A stretch of DNA of 64,000 bases from Syngnathus acus. Lineage: Eukaryota; Chordata; Actinopteri; Syngnathiformes; Syngnathidae. Every line of letters starts with the position of its first letter. Position 1 is the stretch's first letter. The notes beneath the pieces were generated by a model. It saw only the letters and a list, made by a program, of their open reading frames with translations. It was not told the DNA's origin and searched no databases. Positions 24,737-36,503 of the stretch are shown piece after piece. The translations under genes and the position numbers were made by a program. Location: contig NC_051090.1 of NCBI RefSeq assembly GCF_901709675.1, positions 2,167,342-2,231,341 of the forward strand, read 5' to 3'.

Positions 24737-25799
24737 TGTTGCGACTCCCTGATTTCATCGACGAGAAAAATGAATCTGGAACAGTTTGCAATCAAACGTT
24801 ATCTAATAACATGACAAAACATGACATAGAATGCTGGAGTAATTCATACAAGTGATAGGTGTAAATAGCTTCCGGCCATCCACTACTATATGTGATCATT
24901 TGATAACAGCAGCTTTGCTTAAGATAGGAACATCTCGGTAAACTAATGTGCCACGTCAAAAGTGCCCGATTACCCCATAAATTGCGATTGCGCTCCGTCA
25001 TTGTGGTCAAAGGTGAAATTGCTTGGTGTCGCTGTCATCGCCAAGTGCACTATGACAGTAAAACATTATTTTGTTGCAACATCTAGGTTGAGCAACGGGT
25101 TTCAACAGGCCCTGCGTGATCACAAGTTTTATTACACTCCCTGATAAAACTACCTTGAAATGAATTTGAAAGAAACCGTGCTCATGTCAACAATACTACA
25201 GCCAAGCAAACTCAAATGAAACCAAATTTGACCTCTTAAGTGTTTCTGTGGTCTTTTAGAAAAAATATTTTTTAAGTGAGCCGCAAAAAAAAGACGGGGT
25301 GATATAATGACCTTTGATATCTATGAGCCAACTGGCATATCAGCAAGAACTGATACCTGCAGTCGTAAAGTATAGTGTCATATTGAAAAACAGCATAAAT
25401 GCTGTCCATTATCTAAACTATTGTTTCCCAATTGATATTGAACCAAGTCAACCAATCATTGTACATAAAAAAAATCAGAACACCCACAGATGCTATATGT
25501 TAAAATATAAATTATGTACATATTTGCTCTTCAAATACATCTGGATAAATAGAAAAATGTTATATTAGTCCCACGGGTAACGCTTCCATCACATTTGTAC
25601 GTCAAATAGTCCCCCCAAAGAGGGCGCAGTGTTACCGTATTGGTGACTCGGCAGCTGACTTCTTTCACTTTGTTGATGACGAACTTTACCCTAGATGACG
25701 AACGCAGTAAAAATTAGTACGTAGGTCAGACATGTCATTTAGCATTATTCAGCAAAAACAATTCATCACAATCTCTTACACAGTGCTAACATTTGACAC

Positions 25800-26150
25800 A
25801 AGTGAGACATTTAGGACTCAGTCACGTGACGTCACTTTAGCAAGTTTAGCAACATGGCTGCTCAATGTTAAAAGACCAGTTTTAAATAAGTGAAACCGAA
25901 CTTTAAAATGTTAAAGGATGATTTTACCTGTTGCTCGTGGTCGTCCCCTTGTGATGGTCAACCCCGACAGAAGTGTTCTGACTGCGTTCACGTCTGCGCT
26001 GAACCTGGACCGCGCATTGACAATTTTAATCCGGACTGGAGGGCGTAGTAGAGACGTGCGCTATGAACTTTTGACCAATCAAATCGCATCACACCACAAG
26101 TCAAAGGTTACGTCACACAACCAGAAAAACTACAATCCCCGTGAATGACT
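25800..26150. promoter_or_regulatory. Promoter-like region between plin3-like (minus) and zinc-finger gene (plus)
   Basis: The region holds GTCACGTGAC (25,821-25,830, the palindromic CLEAR/E-box of the MiT/TFE and USF factors) overlapping a perfect CRE TGACGTCA (25,827-25,834). A YY1-like AACATGGC lies at about 25,850-25,857. A CCAAT box lies at 26,075-26,079, a CRE-like TTACGTCA at 26,108-26,115 and a ZNF143/THAP11-like ACTACAATCCCC at 26,129-26,140. The perilipin gene runs left and the zinc-finger gene runs right, so this may serve either or both. Confidence 0.5.
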
Positions 26151-26256
26151 ACGAGAAAAAGTAAAACCAAAGACACACAAAAACAATCAAAAACCACATA
26201 GACAACACTACACAAAAGTTGTGTACTTTTTGGGTTTCGTGTGATTTCAATTGTGT

Positions 26257-26271
26257 CCTACAGGGGGCGGT
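26257..26271 (+). promoter_or_regulatory. CTCF-like motif
   Basis: CCTACAGGGGGCGGT, 13 of 15 matches to the CTCF core, just upstream of the first zinc-finger gene. Confidence 0.3.
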
Positions 26272-26531
26272 GATGCTCCCAAAAGCTGTTTGCTATCTTC
26301 TAATCAAGCTCAAGAAGTAGAAAGGGCAGTTCAGGAGCAGTACTTTGCCGACTCTGAGCAGTGTGTTATAACGAAAACACTGACATTTTAACTTTTTGCT
26401 TCCGTTAGCACACTTGTCCTTTGTCACACTTTCGCATCCTTTCAAAATTAACTCGTGGACTTTGAAATTGTAGCTTAGCTACACGGACGGAGACGCTAGC
26501 TTAGCAGCGAGGAAACGTCATCCTATTAATA

Positions 26532-27464
26532 ATGTGTAAAATCCGACTTCTGAGAAGGTTGGTGAAGCAGCGACTAGACGTGGCCATCGAGGAGATATTT
26601 GAACTGCTTGAGAGGAACATTGCGGAGTTTCAAGAGGAACTTTGTCGTGGTAAAGAAGAGAATGATGCTGTTTTCAATCTTCACGTTTCATCACATGAAG
26701 CAGGTTTGCATGGTTATTCCCCCTTCAGTATTTTTAATTGGAACATTCTTCACGAACCAGCATGAAATCATGACCTAACATGTATTCTCCTTTTGGTAGC
26801 ATGTTCCTTTGATATACTGCTTCTAGTACTGTGTGTTTTCTTGTGTGGTGCAGACATGCAGAAGATGTTGGGGGAGAGTCAGGAAGAGGTTCCCTCTGAG
26901 CAGCACCAGGAGGCTCCAGCAGAGCCCTCCCATATTAAAGAGGAGAAGGAGGAATGTCATCCAGGTTTTCAGCAAATGTTGGTGTATCATGAGAAAGAGC
27001 CGGAGTGCACTTCCAGTGTAAAGCAGGAACCAAAGCACATGTGGAGCAGTCCGAATGGGGCGCGGCTAGAAGAGGCTGACACGATCACGATCGCACTGAC
27101 TGGTGTCCATGTAAAGAGTGAAGAGGGTGAAGGTCAGTCAACAAGGCTTCATCAAGGTCCAAGTGAGAAGCACAGACAACACATGACAACAGAAGCAATT
27201 AAACAACGACGTTCACGAGCAGGTAACTTTGCTTTACTGTCAGATTCAAACATGACGCCACACTCTTGTGACACAGTAGTGATGACACCAGAGAACCTCT
27301 GGAGACTAACGAGCAGTCTAAAAGTGATACAACACAACATCGGCATTAAACACGGCGGAGAGAAACCGTTTCCTTGCTCGGTTTGCGACAAAATCTTCTC
27401 CGTCGAGAGTTACGCTAGTCGACACATGCTAATACGCATTTATTTAGGCGGAGGTTGGGGTTGA
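26532..27464 (+). CDS. C2H2 zinc-finger protein with truncated finger array
   Basis: Two exons, 26532-26703 and 26854-27464, joined in frame give 260 residues. Exon 1 (MCKIRLLRRLVKQRL, then EEIFELLERNIAEF) is the short helical N-terminal module that opens a large teleost-specific class of C2H2 zinc-finger genes. Exon 2 begins with an acidic linker with several IKEE/VKQE/VKSE sites resembling sumoylation motifs, as usual in the class. Only one finger starts, GEKPFPCSVCDKIFS, and the frame stops 33 residues after it. Downstream, another frame holds TCSFSGKRFREK, a decayed finger that lost its second Cys. Members normally carry four to ten fingers, so this copy is probably degenerate. Its intact tandem paralogue lies 1 kb to the right. 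Confidence 0.7.
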
Positions 27465-27573
27465 AAAAAACTTTTACGTGCTCGTTTAGCGGGAAAAGAT
27501 TCAGAGAGAAATACCGTATGATGGACCACTAATTAAAGAGTTGAAGGGAACTTATTGAATTGTCTTTTTCAAG

Positions 27574-27818
27574 GGACGGCATCAAAAGCAGCCGAGACAC
27601 AAAGGAGATATCGGCAACGTCGTGACGCTGACCCGGACAGAAGAAGAAAGTATCTCGAGAAAGAAAAGGAAAGATCAGAGGCCAAAAAACAATCCAGAGA
27701 CCGAAACAGGCCCAGTACTTTGGTGCGATTGGAAATGCCACCCAACTCGCTGGCAGCTACGCAATTCCCTGAAAAGCATCCTCAGCCTTTCAGCTTGGAT
27801 CACTGGAAGTTGAGCTGA
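27574..27818 (+). CDS. Exon-like frame with RQRRYRQRRDADPDRR motif
   Basis: A plus-strand frame opens at a plausible acceptor (TTTTTCAAG at 27,565-27,573) and runs to a TGA at 27,816-27,818, about 81 residues. The start is strongly basic and helical: ETQRRYRQRRDADPDRRRKY followed by LEKEKERSEAKKQ. I recall similar R-Q-R-x-Y-R-x-R-R-D-A-D-P text from many predicted fish proteins, some tied to repeats or zinc-finger genes, but I cannot name a characterised family. It could be an alternative last exon of the upstream zinc-finger gene or a leftover of a separate gene. No ATG begins the conserved part. Confidence 0.4.
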
Positions 27819-28152
27819 CGAGATGCGATTGATTTCAGTGAGAACGATCAACTGTGTTATGACGTCTTCAGCTGAGTTCAGACGTAACGGTTTTGAGAAA
27901 CAATCGGTTTTCAGATCAGCTAATTTTTGTTAGCAGACAGTTGATTTACGAGGCCATTTCACTATGTGTAAATGGGCACGGTCAGGACTTAAATATTTAA
28001 TTTGTGATTGTATTATTTTAATTGTCTTTTGTTTTTCTTTAGCACCCTGTCACAGCTCTGATTGTTGAAGTGATATATAAATAGTTTAATTAAAAATCAC
28101 GTTTTTATGCTGTATTTTCCAGTCAGTCGATTGAGCAGACTCCCTATCTTCA

Positions 28153-28167
28153 CCAGTAGGTGGCGGT
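28153..28167 (+). promoter_or_regulatory. CTCF motif, perfect core match
   Basis: CCAGTAGGTGGCGGT fits CCASYAGRKGGCRSY at all 15 positions. It lies about 300 bp upstream of the second zinc-finger gene. Confidence 0.5.
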
Positions 28168-28199
28168 GTTGTACATTAAACGTTATTTGCAGTTGAACA

Positions 28200-28461
28200 C
28201 CAGAAGAAGAAAGATGCGGAAGTCACTCACCGAGCGAGGGAGCGCGCCCCCTAGTTCGAATCTAATCGATCGTTTTGGACCTCTTCCCCTTTTTGCTTTT
28301 GTTTTTCCAACACCACACACGTCTGATGTGTGACAAAAGTGTATCGGCGTTGAGCTCAAACTCATCAAAACGAACGGGCGTTCACATTAGCTTAGCTTAC
28401 TAGCGGCAGGCTCGAATTCGCAACACGTCTCAAAGCAGACAGCTTACGCGATCGTGGCAAA
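28200..28461 (+). promoter_or_regulatory. Probable promoter and leader of the second zinc-finger gene
   Basis: Contains an ETS-like GCGGAAGT at about 28,216-28,223 and a second, opposite CTCF-like site (28,243-28,257, 13 of 15 on the minus strand). A GC-rich stretch leads to the ATG at 28,462. No TATA box seen. Confidence 0.4.
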
Positions 28462-29545
28462 ATGTGTAAAGTCACCATGTTGAGAGAATTAATGAAGCAG
28501 CGACTCAACCTCGCCGTGGAGGAAATATATCAACTTTTTGAAAGAACCATAATGGAGTACGAGGAAGAACTTGGTCGAACCAAGGCGGAGAAAGAGCGAC
28601 AAAGCCAATTGCTGGGCTCCGTTTTAAAGTCTCTAGGTGGCATACAGCAGGCAGGTTGGTGGACTCTTGTAATTTCATATCTAGGCTATATCTGTCATCA
28701 AATATTGTCCACCTGAGCACATACTGTTACTTGATGATGTTCTGCTGTCTTTGCGTGGTGCAGACACGCAGCAGAGTCAAGCGGAGCCAGCAGTGGAGCA
28801 CCCCGTCATTAAAAAGGAAGAGGAGGAGGATGTGTGGGACGCTCAGGATGGGGAGCAGCCTCAATGGCCAAAAGTGGCGGAAGTGGGACAGGAGGAGGCT
28901 GACATCACTTTCACAACACCCGACGAACTGAACGTTCAGCAACGTTGCCCGGACCCGGATGGCATCTTCGCTCCACTGTCAGATATAGAAGATGATTGTG
29001 ATTACGGACAAGAGGAATCTTTCCGATGCTCATTCTGTCCTAAATTATTCTCCTCCAAGGGAAATATGAAGAGACACCTGAAATCACACCAAGTACAGAA
29101 AACTTTCCCCTGCTCCGTGTGCACAGAAAGTTTCCCGACAAGAGGGCTCCTCCGATCGCACAAAAGACGTCACAACATCAACCTATCCGACAACCAAAAG
29201 TTTGACTGCTCAGAATGCGGGAAAACATTTGCCAAGCTTGCCCGTTTAAACAGACACATGGCAAAACACACCGGAGAGAAACCGTTTGAGTGCTCCTTTT
29301 GCGAGAAGAAATTCACTTGGCACTACGCGTTGAAAAGACACATGAGGTCACACTCAAGTAGGGAGCACTTCTCGTGCCCGGTGTGTGCGAAAGGCTTCAC
29401 GACCAAATGGTACATCGCAGTGCACATGAGAACACACACTGGAGAGAAACCGTTCCAGTGCGACGTGTGTCAGAAACAATTTCATTTTAAGAACGGATTT
29501 AAGAAGCACACTTGTGTCGTGGATAACCAAAATGCTGGTCAATGA
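28462..29545 (+). CDS. C2H2 zinc-finger protein, six fingers, intact
   Basis: Two exons, 28462-28654 and 28764-29545, join in frame to 324 residues. Exon 1 (MCKVTMLRELMKQRL, EEIYQLFERTIMEYEEELG) is the same teleost N-terminal helical module as in the neighbour. Exon 2 begins with an acidic linker (VIKKEEEEDVW, a likely sumoylation site). The fingers follow: FRCSFC...H, FPCSVC...H, FDCSEC...H, FECSFC...H and FSCPVC...H are complete C2H2 units. The last, FQCDVC with KKHTC, ends C-X2-C...H...C. TGEKPF linkers join fingers 3-4 and 5-6, but the links between 1-2, 2-3 and 4-5 are not canonical. It is probably a nuclear DNA-binding regulator; no orthologue name is assigned because the class expands lineage by lineage. 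Confidence 0.85.
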
Positions 29546-32110
29546 AGATGAAGGACGCCTCCCAAGCTCACACACTTTGTGTAATTGAGGGGGGAAATTG
29601 TTTACTCGTATTTTGGAATCGAAATTCCTTTTGTAAATGTCGTTTGTGCTCTAATGTAGCCTTTATGAGTTCAGTTTTACAAAATGTTCCTTTCAAAAAA
29701 TCACAATGGCATTTGTTCTGTAAATGACTGATGATGTTCAGACTTGTGTACAAATGTCATATTAGTCACGAGATTAGAAAATAGACAAAAAGTCAACAAA
29801 ACTGGGCGGAAAACTTGTAAATTTGATGTTAATTGGACGAATTTGGACAAAAAAATGCAGATAAAAAAAGCTAAGTGGTAATGTTAAGAAACAAACCTCA
29901 TAATTACACATAATTAATTAGATGTGATATGCATTTTGACAACAAAAATAAACATGACATACTGATCCTTAATTATTGTAATTAATGTATTTCATTTTGG
30001 TTTATCGTTGGAATTTTTGGTGGGTAATGATTCCATACACGTTTCATGAGCTATGCAGCAGCCTAAAATGTCAAATTGTAAAATGAATGCGACGTAGAAC
30101 CATGTTAGCAATGTAATGGCGGTAGACAGCCGCAAGAGGGCAGTATTTACTCACTAAACCTGGACCTGACTCATAATGACCCCTCACGTAGATGCGCAGG
30201 ACTGAAAAGAGGTTGCAATATGCCAAACATCCCGATTTGAAAAATTCATGGGGAGTTAAAATGCACTCAATGTGACACTAATTGCTTTCAATTGATCAAT
30301 CGTACACATTTTCCCCATTTCAAAACAACAGTTATTAATATTTCAACCCATCTGCATCATAAAGTCTTTAACTGCACAAGTCATGCATTGAGGTCAACTT
30401 TGACAACTTAACTGTCAATCATCTAAAATACAACATACACATTTTGATGAGTCAGCATTTCAAGCATTCTTTGCCTTGACATTTTGATAGACGTCTGACC
30501 CCGGCGGTGTGTGCGAGTTCACCATAAAAACAGGACGTGGCAGCCTATATTCCCCCGAAGGCGCTCATCTGTCCTCACTTAACTCTGCTTGACTGCATCC
30601 TGTTGATTGAAGCCCAAATTGTTGTGGCTATAACAGACTAATTGCTCATTCGGAGATAACAGGAAACCTGCTGGAACCTCGGGGTAAAAAGCGTGGCTCC
30701 GTATCGACTCTCTCCCTCTCTTGCTCTTTCTTTCTCTGCCGGGGACACCTTGCGAGACAAATTAGCGATTGTGCAGCTTTTAACAAAACTCAATTACACG
30801 CATGTAATTTTAGAAATGAGAAATAAACATACTTGATTGAGATAATGCCCCAGTCTAGACAAATGAATGAAATGAAACACGAGGCAACATAATCACTAAT
30901 TGTGAACACAACATCCATTTTGATCTGAAAATTGATGTGTAAATTGTAAAATATTTGATAGCTGCCAGCCTCATGACCAAAAGAAGCTGCCAATGTCAAA
31001 AAAAAGCTGAAATGAATAGCCGAGTTTGGTTACATCTGTGCCATATTGATGGGAATTGTATCCCCAACATCCCGTGACAGATTTCCCGTGGTATCGGTAA
31101 CATACGAGATGGCTACAAATCATCTGTTGCTTTGAAACTTGATCGTGATTCTGTAACTTTTGCTCATTTCTTTTCACCCTGCGGCGGATTAATATGACGG
31201 CCACTGTATTGCAATTTGCACAAAATCGTATCGTGTGATATTTTATTTAATAAGACTTACATTACATTCTGTATTATGGATGAAGTGCTGGGAATATTTT
31301 GAATGCATAATTGACAATGTATTGACAACTTCGACGGCGAACATTTGGGTTTAGTTGAGCCTCGTCATGCGGGACGCAGACTTGGAAGGCTCCAAGTGAA
31401 AGCTCATAAAAGTAATGAAAGTCATTACCTTTAAGATTAAACTTCTTGCCAGTGAGGATCTTTAATCTCAGAGTAAAATTGCCCTGTGAGGAAAATGTAA
31501 CTGGCTACAGACGTTTTATGAGTGCTGCGCCTCTCTGGTTTAAAAGTTATTGCTAAAGTGATTTGTGGGAAGGGGGGGGCAGGTTGGACCCCCCCCTCAC
31601 TATGCAAGACTTTAACAACACAACATCTTTCATAGGTGTACTCTTGGTTTTATGGAGAAGAAATGCAGGGATGTTAAAAATGAAAAACAAATGCGCTCTT
31701 TTAATGTCTCCAAGTTGCTGTTTTTTTTTTTTTTCTTTTTAAAGCAGCCGCTGACAAACTGTCACGAGGGGCGGGGGGCCTTATTTGACCCCAGCGAAGG
31801 AGGTCAGACGCCACGGTGGCAGTGGAGGGATCGGAGCCGACTGGCCCTGAAATATTTATGCTGTTCTTGCAGTGAGATTGGATGATTTTTGACAGCACGT
31901 TGCCACAACCCCTCCCACTCCCACATACGTAAAATCAGAGACCCTCGTGTGGGTTTTTTGTTTTTCTTGTTTTCACATTTCACAACACTAGATTTTATAG
32001 TCCGATGGGATTTCAGCCTCTGTGTTGCCAGAATCAGTCGTAAATAACATAAACCATAACTTTAGCAAAAAATTGTAAGCTAGCGTGACCCTAAGTCAAG
32101 TTATTATTTT
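29546..32110. other. Intergenic, no gene recognised
   Basis: AT-rich sequence following the second zinc-finger gene; its 3' UTR probably ends within the first few hundred bases. A CTCF-like CCGCAAGAGGGCAGT (13 of 15) lies at 30,130-30,144. Short C/G runs lie near 31,570-31,600. No open frame has recognisable homology on either strand. Confidence 0.5.
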
Positions 32111-32400
32111 ATATAGAAGCTAGCATGTCAGCATTTGACTACCTGTATTATGTTCACAAGACTTTTATAGTCGCTAGCCAGTCAGAGTTTGAACGCTGGC
32201 AGCTAATGTTAGCAACACTTTCTTTAATAAGTCAAGACTATTATAGCAGCCAACCAAATGGTGGCTCACTACCAAGCAGCTAATGTTAGCATTTGACTTC
32301 ACTGCCCGTACGTTGATTTTTATAGCAGGCAACCAGAAGGTGGAAGCTAGCCACCGAGCAGCTAATCTTAGCGATCGACTCCACAATACTTTGATCCCAA
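32110..32400. repeat. Diverged tandem repeat, about 70-85 bp unit
   Basis: Successive copies share a TTATAGCNG-CAACCA...GTGG...GCAGCTAATGTTAGC core; the AGCTAATNTTAGC part recurs near 32,205, 32,275 and 32,357. A related CAGTTGGCGGCTAACTAGCG stretch lies at 32,548 and resembles the repeat at 63.2-63.6 kb. Confidence 0.5.
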
Positions 32401-32599
32401 GTCATGACAAACCAAATAATCTAATAATAATAAAAATCTATACTTTTATTTGATCCCAAATGATGACATGTATAGCAACATTTGTCACTTTGCACGGAGC
32501 AAGCAGATCATTTTTGAAATGAACATGGGATAACTGTGGCAGTTAGCCAGTTGGCGGCTAACTAGCGAGCCAGCGAATGTTGGGCCTGCGGATGCCTAT

Positions 32600-35500
32600 G
32601 CGCCAAAGTTGTACTTGATCTCCTTCCCTCTACCTGCTCCACTTGGCAGCTCATCCCAAATAATCACAGATTGATGGAGGCGGCTGCAGTAGCTCACACT
32701 GATAATACTGTTGGACCAGATTGCCCGGCGCTAACTTTACAGCACGTCGATGAGCTCTCTTTCACACACTGTGAATCATTCTCTTGTGATTCATCTCTTT
32801 CAATTTTTTTTGCTGCCACTTTTTGGAAAGCATTGATTATATTTTGGTGGCATTTTTTGGAAGGCGCGCGAGTGTATTATTTCGACTAGAATATAAATAA
32901 GGGACTTGAGTCAGACTTTAGTCACGCATTTTACGACTTTAGAGCATTGCTTTTCTAAAACAGAAAAGATCGATCATCACGACGTGACAAGTCAATTCAA
33001 AATTCAATTAAATGTTGCCGTTAAATGGAAAATAAATCTGTCTATCATTAGTCTAAGTATGACTTGTGTAAGCATGTACAAAAAGGAATCTATGTGACCT
33101 ATTTAGGGTTAAAGACTTTGAGTTTGGGTTACCCCCGTGGCATGTTTTTGTCACGCTAAAAAGTGCGTTCCCCATCGGGCGTCTTTCACTCTTTGTGACT
33201 TAACTTCACTTTTTACGCTGCTCGGGCGTATTGTCTTCCCGCTCTGACACTGCAAGCGGGATGAAAGTAAAAGGATGAGATACTTATTTATTTATTGCCA
33301 TCACACAAACTTTGACAGAAGATAAAATAGCCTCGGTTTCTTTTGTTGAATCATGGTTCAAAGTTTGGTTCTGCACAAGGGGGCGGCAAAGAGAATAATA
33401 AAGGCCGGTGGTGGAATTGAGCAAAACCTTTAGGGGAAACTAAATATTAGAGCGGTGTCAGCTACAGATGATATGCGGGATGAGTTACGAGGATATCACA
33501 ACATGTGGAAGAGACGGAACGACAACGTGATCCTGTTGATACTGTTACCTGGGATGAAAGCAGTTTTATGGGGATTTATACGGCCGGTTTCTGTCTATTG
33601 TTGCTTTGGATTACCCTCAACAGCCTCATCGTGTCACTTGTAGGCTGCAGTAAACATGACGAAACATACGGCGGGGGAAGAAAGATGGCTCGCTCCCGCG
33701 GGAGTTTACCAAAGTTGAGCCACTAGAATATTGATGTGACGTTACATAGAGCAGGGCTTCTGAAACTTTTTGGGTCCAGGGAAAGATACCCCTATCATCC
33801 TACCGTCAATTATCACGGGTAGCTATAAGCAAATTAATTAGTACGGACATACTAAAAGCTGCTTTAGACCACAACTCACGCCCAGATGCTCACGCGCATA
33901 TTAAGCGTCCAACCTGTCTCACCCTCGAACCTCACAAGGACGAGCAGTCTCGAAAATGGATGGCTGAGAGCATCACATATTGAATTTAAGAATATTGCGA
34001 GGGGAAAAGAAATGAGAATGAATCACCCACCGTCTTTGTGAAATCACGGGCTTTGTGAAACGTTTCTTTTTGTTACAACAGCGACCTCTGCTGGTTGAAG
34101 TAGTTTAGTGATAATATTGTAATGGGTACTGTATATAGGTGGGGGGGAGTAAAGTTGTATTTTTTCAAAAATAGTTATCATCATTCTGGGACGTGAGCTT
34201 TCAATAGCAACCACATCAGAGCTTTTAATTGTCCCAAAGCAATCATTTTATATTGTGTTTGTTTTGTTGCTTCAATATGATCAAGTATGCAAAACTCACA
34301 CTGCTAATCAATAACACCGCCGCTTCATTGGAAATCCGAACGTGTGTTTTAGGAGCCTGAAATGGTTTGTTGAGAATCGGCCAACGGAGCGTAACTGCAG
34401 CCCGGACAAAGCCGTAAAGTTTTCACTCTGGACATAAACACTCCCTGGACACACACAGATGGAAAACTCCTCATGCACTTCATTTCTCTCCCCGAGCCAG
34501 GTGTTGCTTCTCATGCAAAACCATCACAAGCGTCTGTTTGTGCAAAAGAGAAATACGGAAGTTTTTATGTTAACATCGGCTCCTCTGCTGTTATTGTTTG
34601 AAGTGGATGGAAGAAGATGACACGGTACGGAACTGGAAATAAATTCAAGCTACTGTTAGCTTTGTTAGAAACAACTAGAATGTCAGTTTGACCCGGGGGG
34701 GGCAGGAGGTGCAAGGAAGCATATTCAAGAATAGATCCGCCCCTGCATCTGCCTCGTGGTTCCGAGTGAAATGGCTCAAAACAAAATGACAAGAAAAATA
34801 AGCCCAAAATAACTCTTTCCAAACTGAGACTGAATTAGTCGCAACTAGCTAAAAGACATTAGCGACGGGGATTTTGACGTATTTTCGTCTCTGTGGTTTG
34901 GGATGAGACGGTTGCGAAAAAGGCCGCCTTTGGTTTACCGCAGCAGATTAACCGCTAGGATGAAATCACATTTCAACGTGTTAATCACATGAGTCGTCAA
35001 GCCCGCGGGTGTCATTATTTTAGCGGCAAATTATTCATGAGGCGAAGCTTTTAAGTGTCTTTGGCGCTTTGCCGGTTCTTGGCGAAGGATTTAATTCTGT
35101 TCGGGTGCTAAACCGACGGCACGCGGGCCACCTTTGCTTCGGGCTGGTGTGCAATTTGGAAAAAAAGATCATCTGCAAATTTTGGATTGTTCAGTAAAAA
35201 ACTAAAACAGCGGATTACACCTTTTGTATTTAAATAATTTACTTAAAACATGTGGCATAGCAGCCCACATTCCATTTGTTCACAAATGTCTTGCTGTTTT
35301 TTTGTTTGTTTGCGCGCATTGTGTAACCGTGCAGCAGTTGATGAGGAAAAGTAGGACACGTCGTTTTCCCTCGGTGTTAATCATAAATTCAGAGCCTGCA
35401 TTATGAATCATCATAACAGTCTGTTTATGTTTTTCCACATTTGACTAAATATTTTCTTTTTTCATTCCTGAAATATTCAATGCTCAGTATTGCTATTGTT

Positions 35501-35800
35501 ACCATGAAAGTGTTGAATTTCTACTTTTGTCTTGCTTTTGTTTACATGTCAAGCGGGATAAAGTGAGGGGGACAAGGTCGACCAATCCTGAATATGTCCA
35601 CCACGATTTGATTGACATGCTGGAACAGATTGGTCACATTTTGCTAGCTTATTAGTCAAATATCTGTACTTGAGTACTATTTCAATGCAAAAAAAAAACA
35701 AAACAGCGTCTTATATTCGGGCCAATACGGTACTTTAACCACCTGTGCTTAATTAGTAATTAACTTATTCCATTCCAGTTCGTCCCTAATTCTGCTTCAG
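32600..35800. other. Gene-free stretch
   Basis: No gene seen. CTCF-like motifs lie at 33,373-33,387 (plus, 13 of 15) and 34,081-34,094 (minus, about 13 of 14). A possible repeat head with CTTCTGAAACTTTTTGGG text lies near 33,752; similar text near 48,912 and 53,912 suggests one dispersed family. Confidence 0.4.
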
Positions 35801-35819
35801 GTTTTGGCACCACCGGTTC

Positions 35820-36503
35820 TCTTTGATTCGTCTCCAGCGGTTATGGGGAAAAAGAAAGAAAGAGAGCGAGGGAGAGAGAGAGATTGGAAACGCCGTCAGC
35901 CTCAAGACCCTCGCCGAGTTCCTCCCACCTCCTTCGAACAAGCCCAGCTGGCCCGGCCCGTCTCCGGGAGGGGAGGGAAGAAAGACTGTTCATTTGAATG
36001 AGCCGACGAGGGGCGCCCGTGTTCACTCTGCCCAGAGAGAGTCCAACTCAACTGCGGACGAGTCTCGGAGAGCATCGCGAAGCGGATTGGAGAACCGAAA
36101 AGCGGAGATACAATTTAATTTCAGCGCCGGCGTGGCTGGTTCAGTGCCAGCGGCGCTCACCTTCGGACACTTGAGTCGGGGTGACCCCCCTCCGCGCCCC
36201 CTTCGCGTGTGTGGCCATGTGTCGCCGCGTTACATAGACTCTTTTGTGGATTGTGTTTTGGATCAGGGGACAGGTGGTGGTGAAGTCTGGGACAACACTC
36301 ACCCCCCCACAACCATCTCCCCTCCGCCCCCCGTTGGATGTCAGGCCGGCGTAACGGGCTCCGGACTCGGCATAGACAGGTGCGACGGGGAGGAGTAGTT
36401 TGCACCGAACTCCCTTGACAATCAAGCGGATTTTTTTTTTCAACAAGCGGACCACATCCTCAAACCAACTCTGAACATTTTCTTCCACTCCAGACTAATT
36501 AAG
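35820..36503 (+). other. Possible 5' noncoding first exon ending at a strong donor
   Basis: A GC- and CpG-rich block in an AT-rich setting, ending AAG/GTAAGTGAG at 36,503/36,504, which is near the ideal splice donor. The block starts with a purine-rich GAAAGAAAGAGAG tract. A 191-codon open frame runs through it, but its composition (runs of Pro, Gly and Ser) resembles leader sequence rather than a known protein and stops before the donor. The likely reading is the 5' UTR exon of a plus-strand gene whose coding exons lie beyond the window. Confidence 0.35.

Noticed and set aside
35823-36398. A 191-codon open frame on the plus strand
   Set aside because: GC-rich leader-like composition, no recognisable domain, and it stops before the strong donor at 36,503; more likely untranslated sequence.
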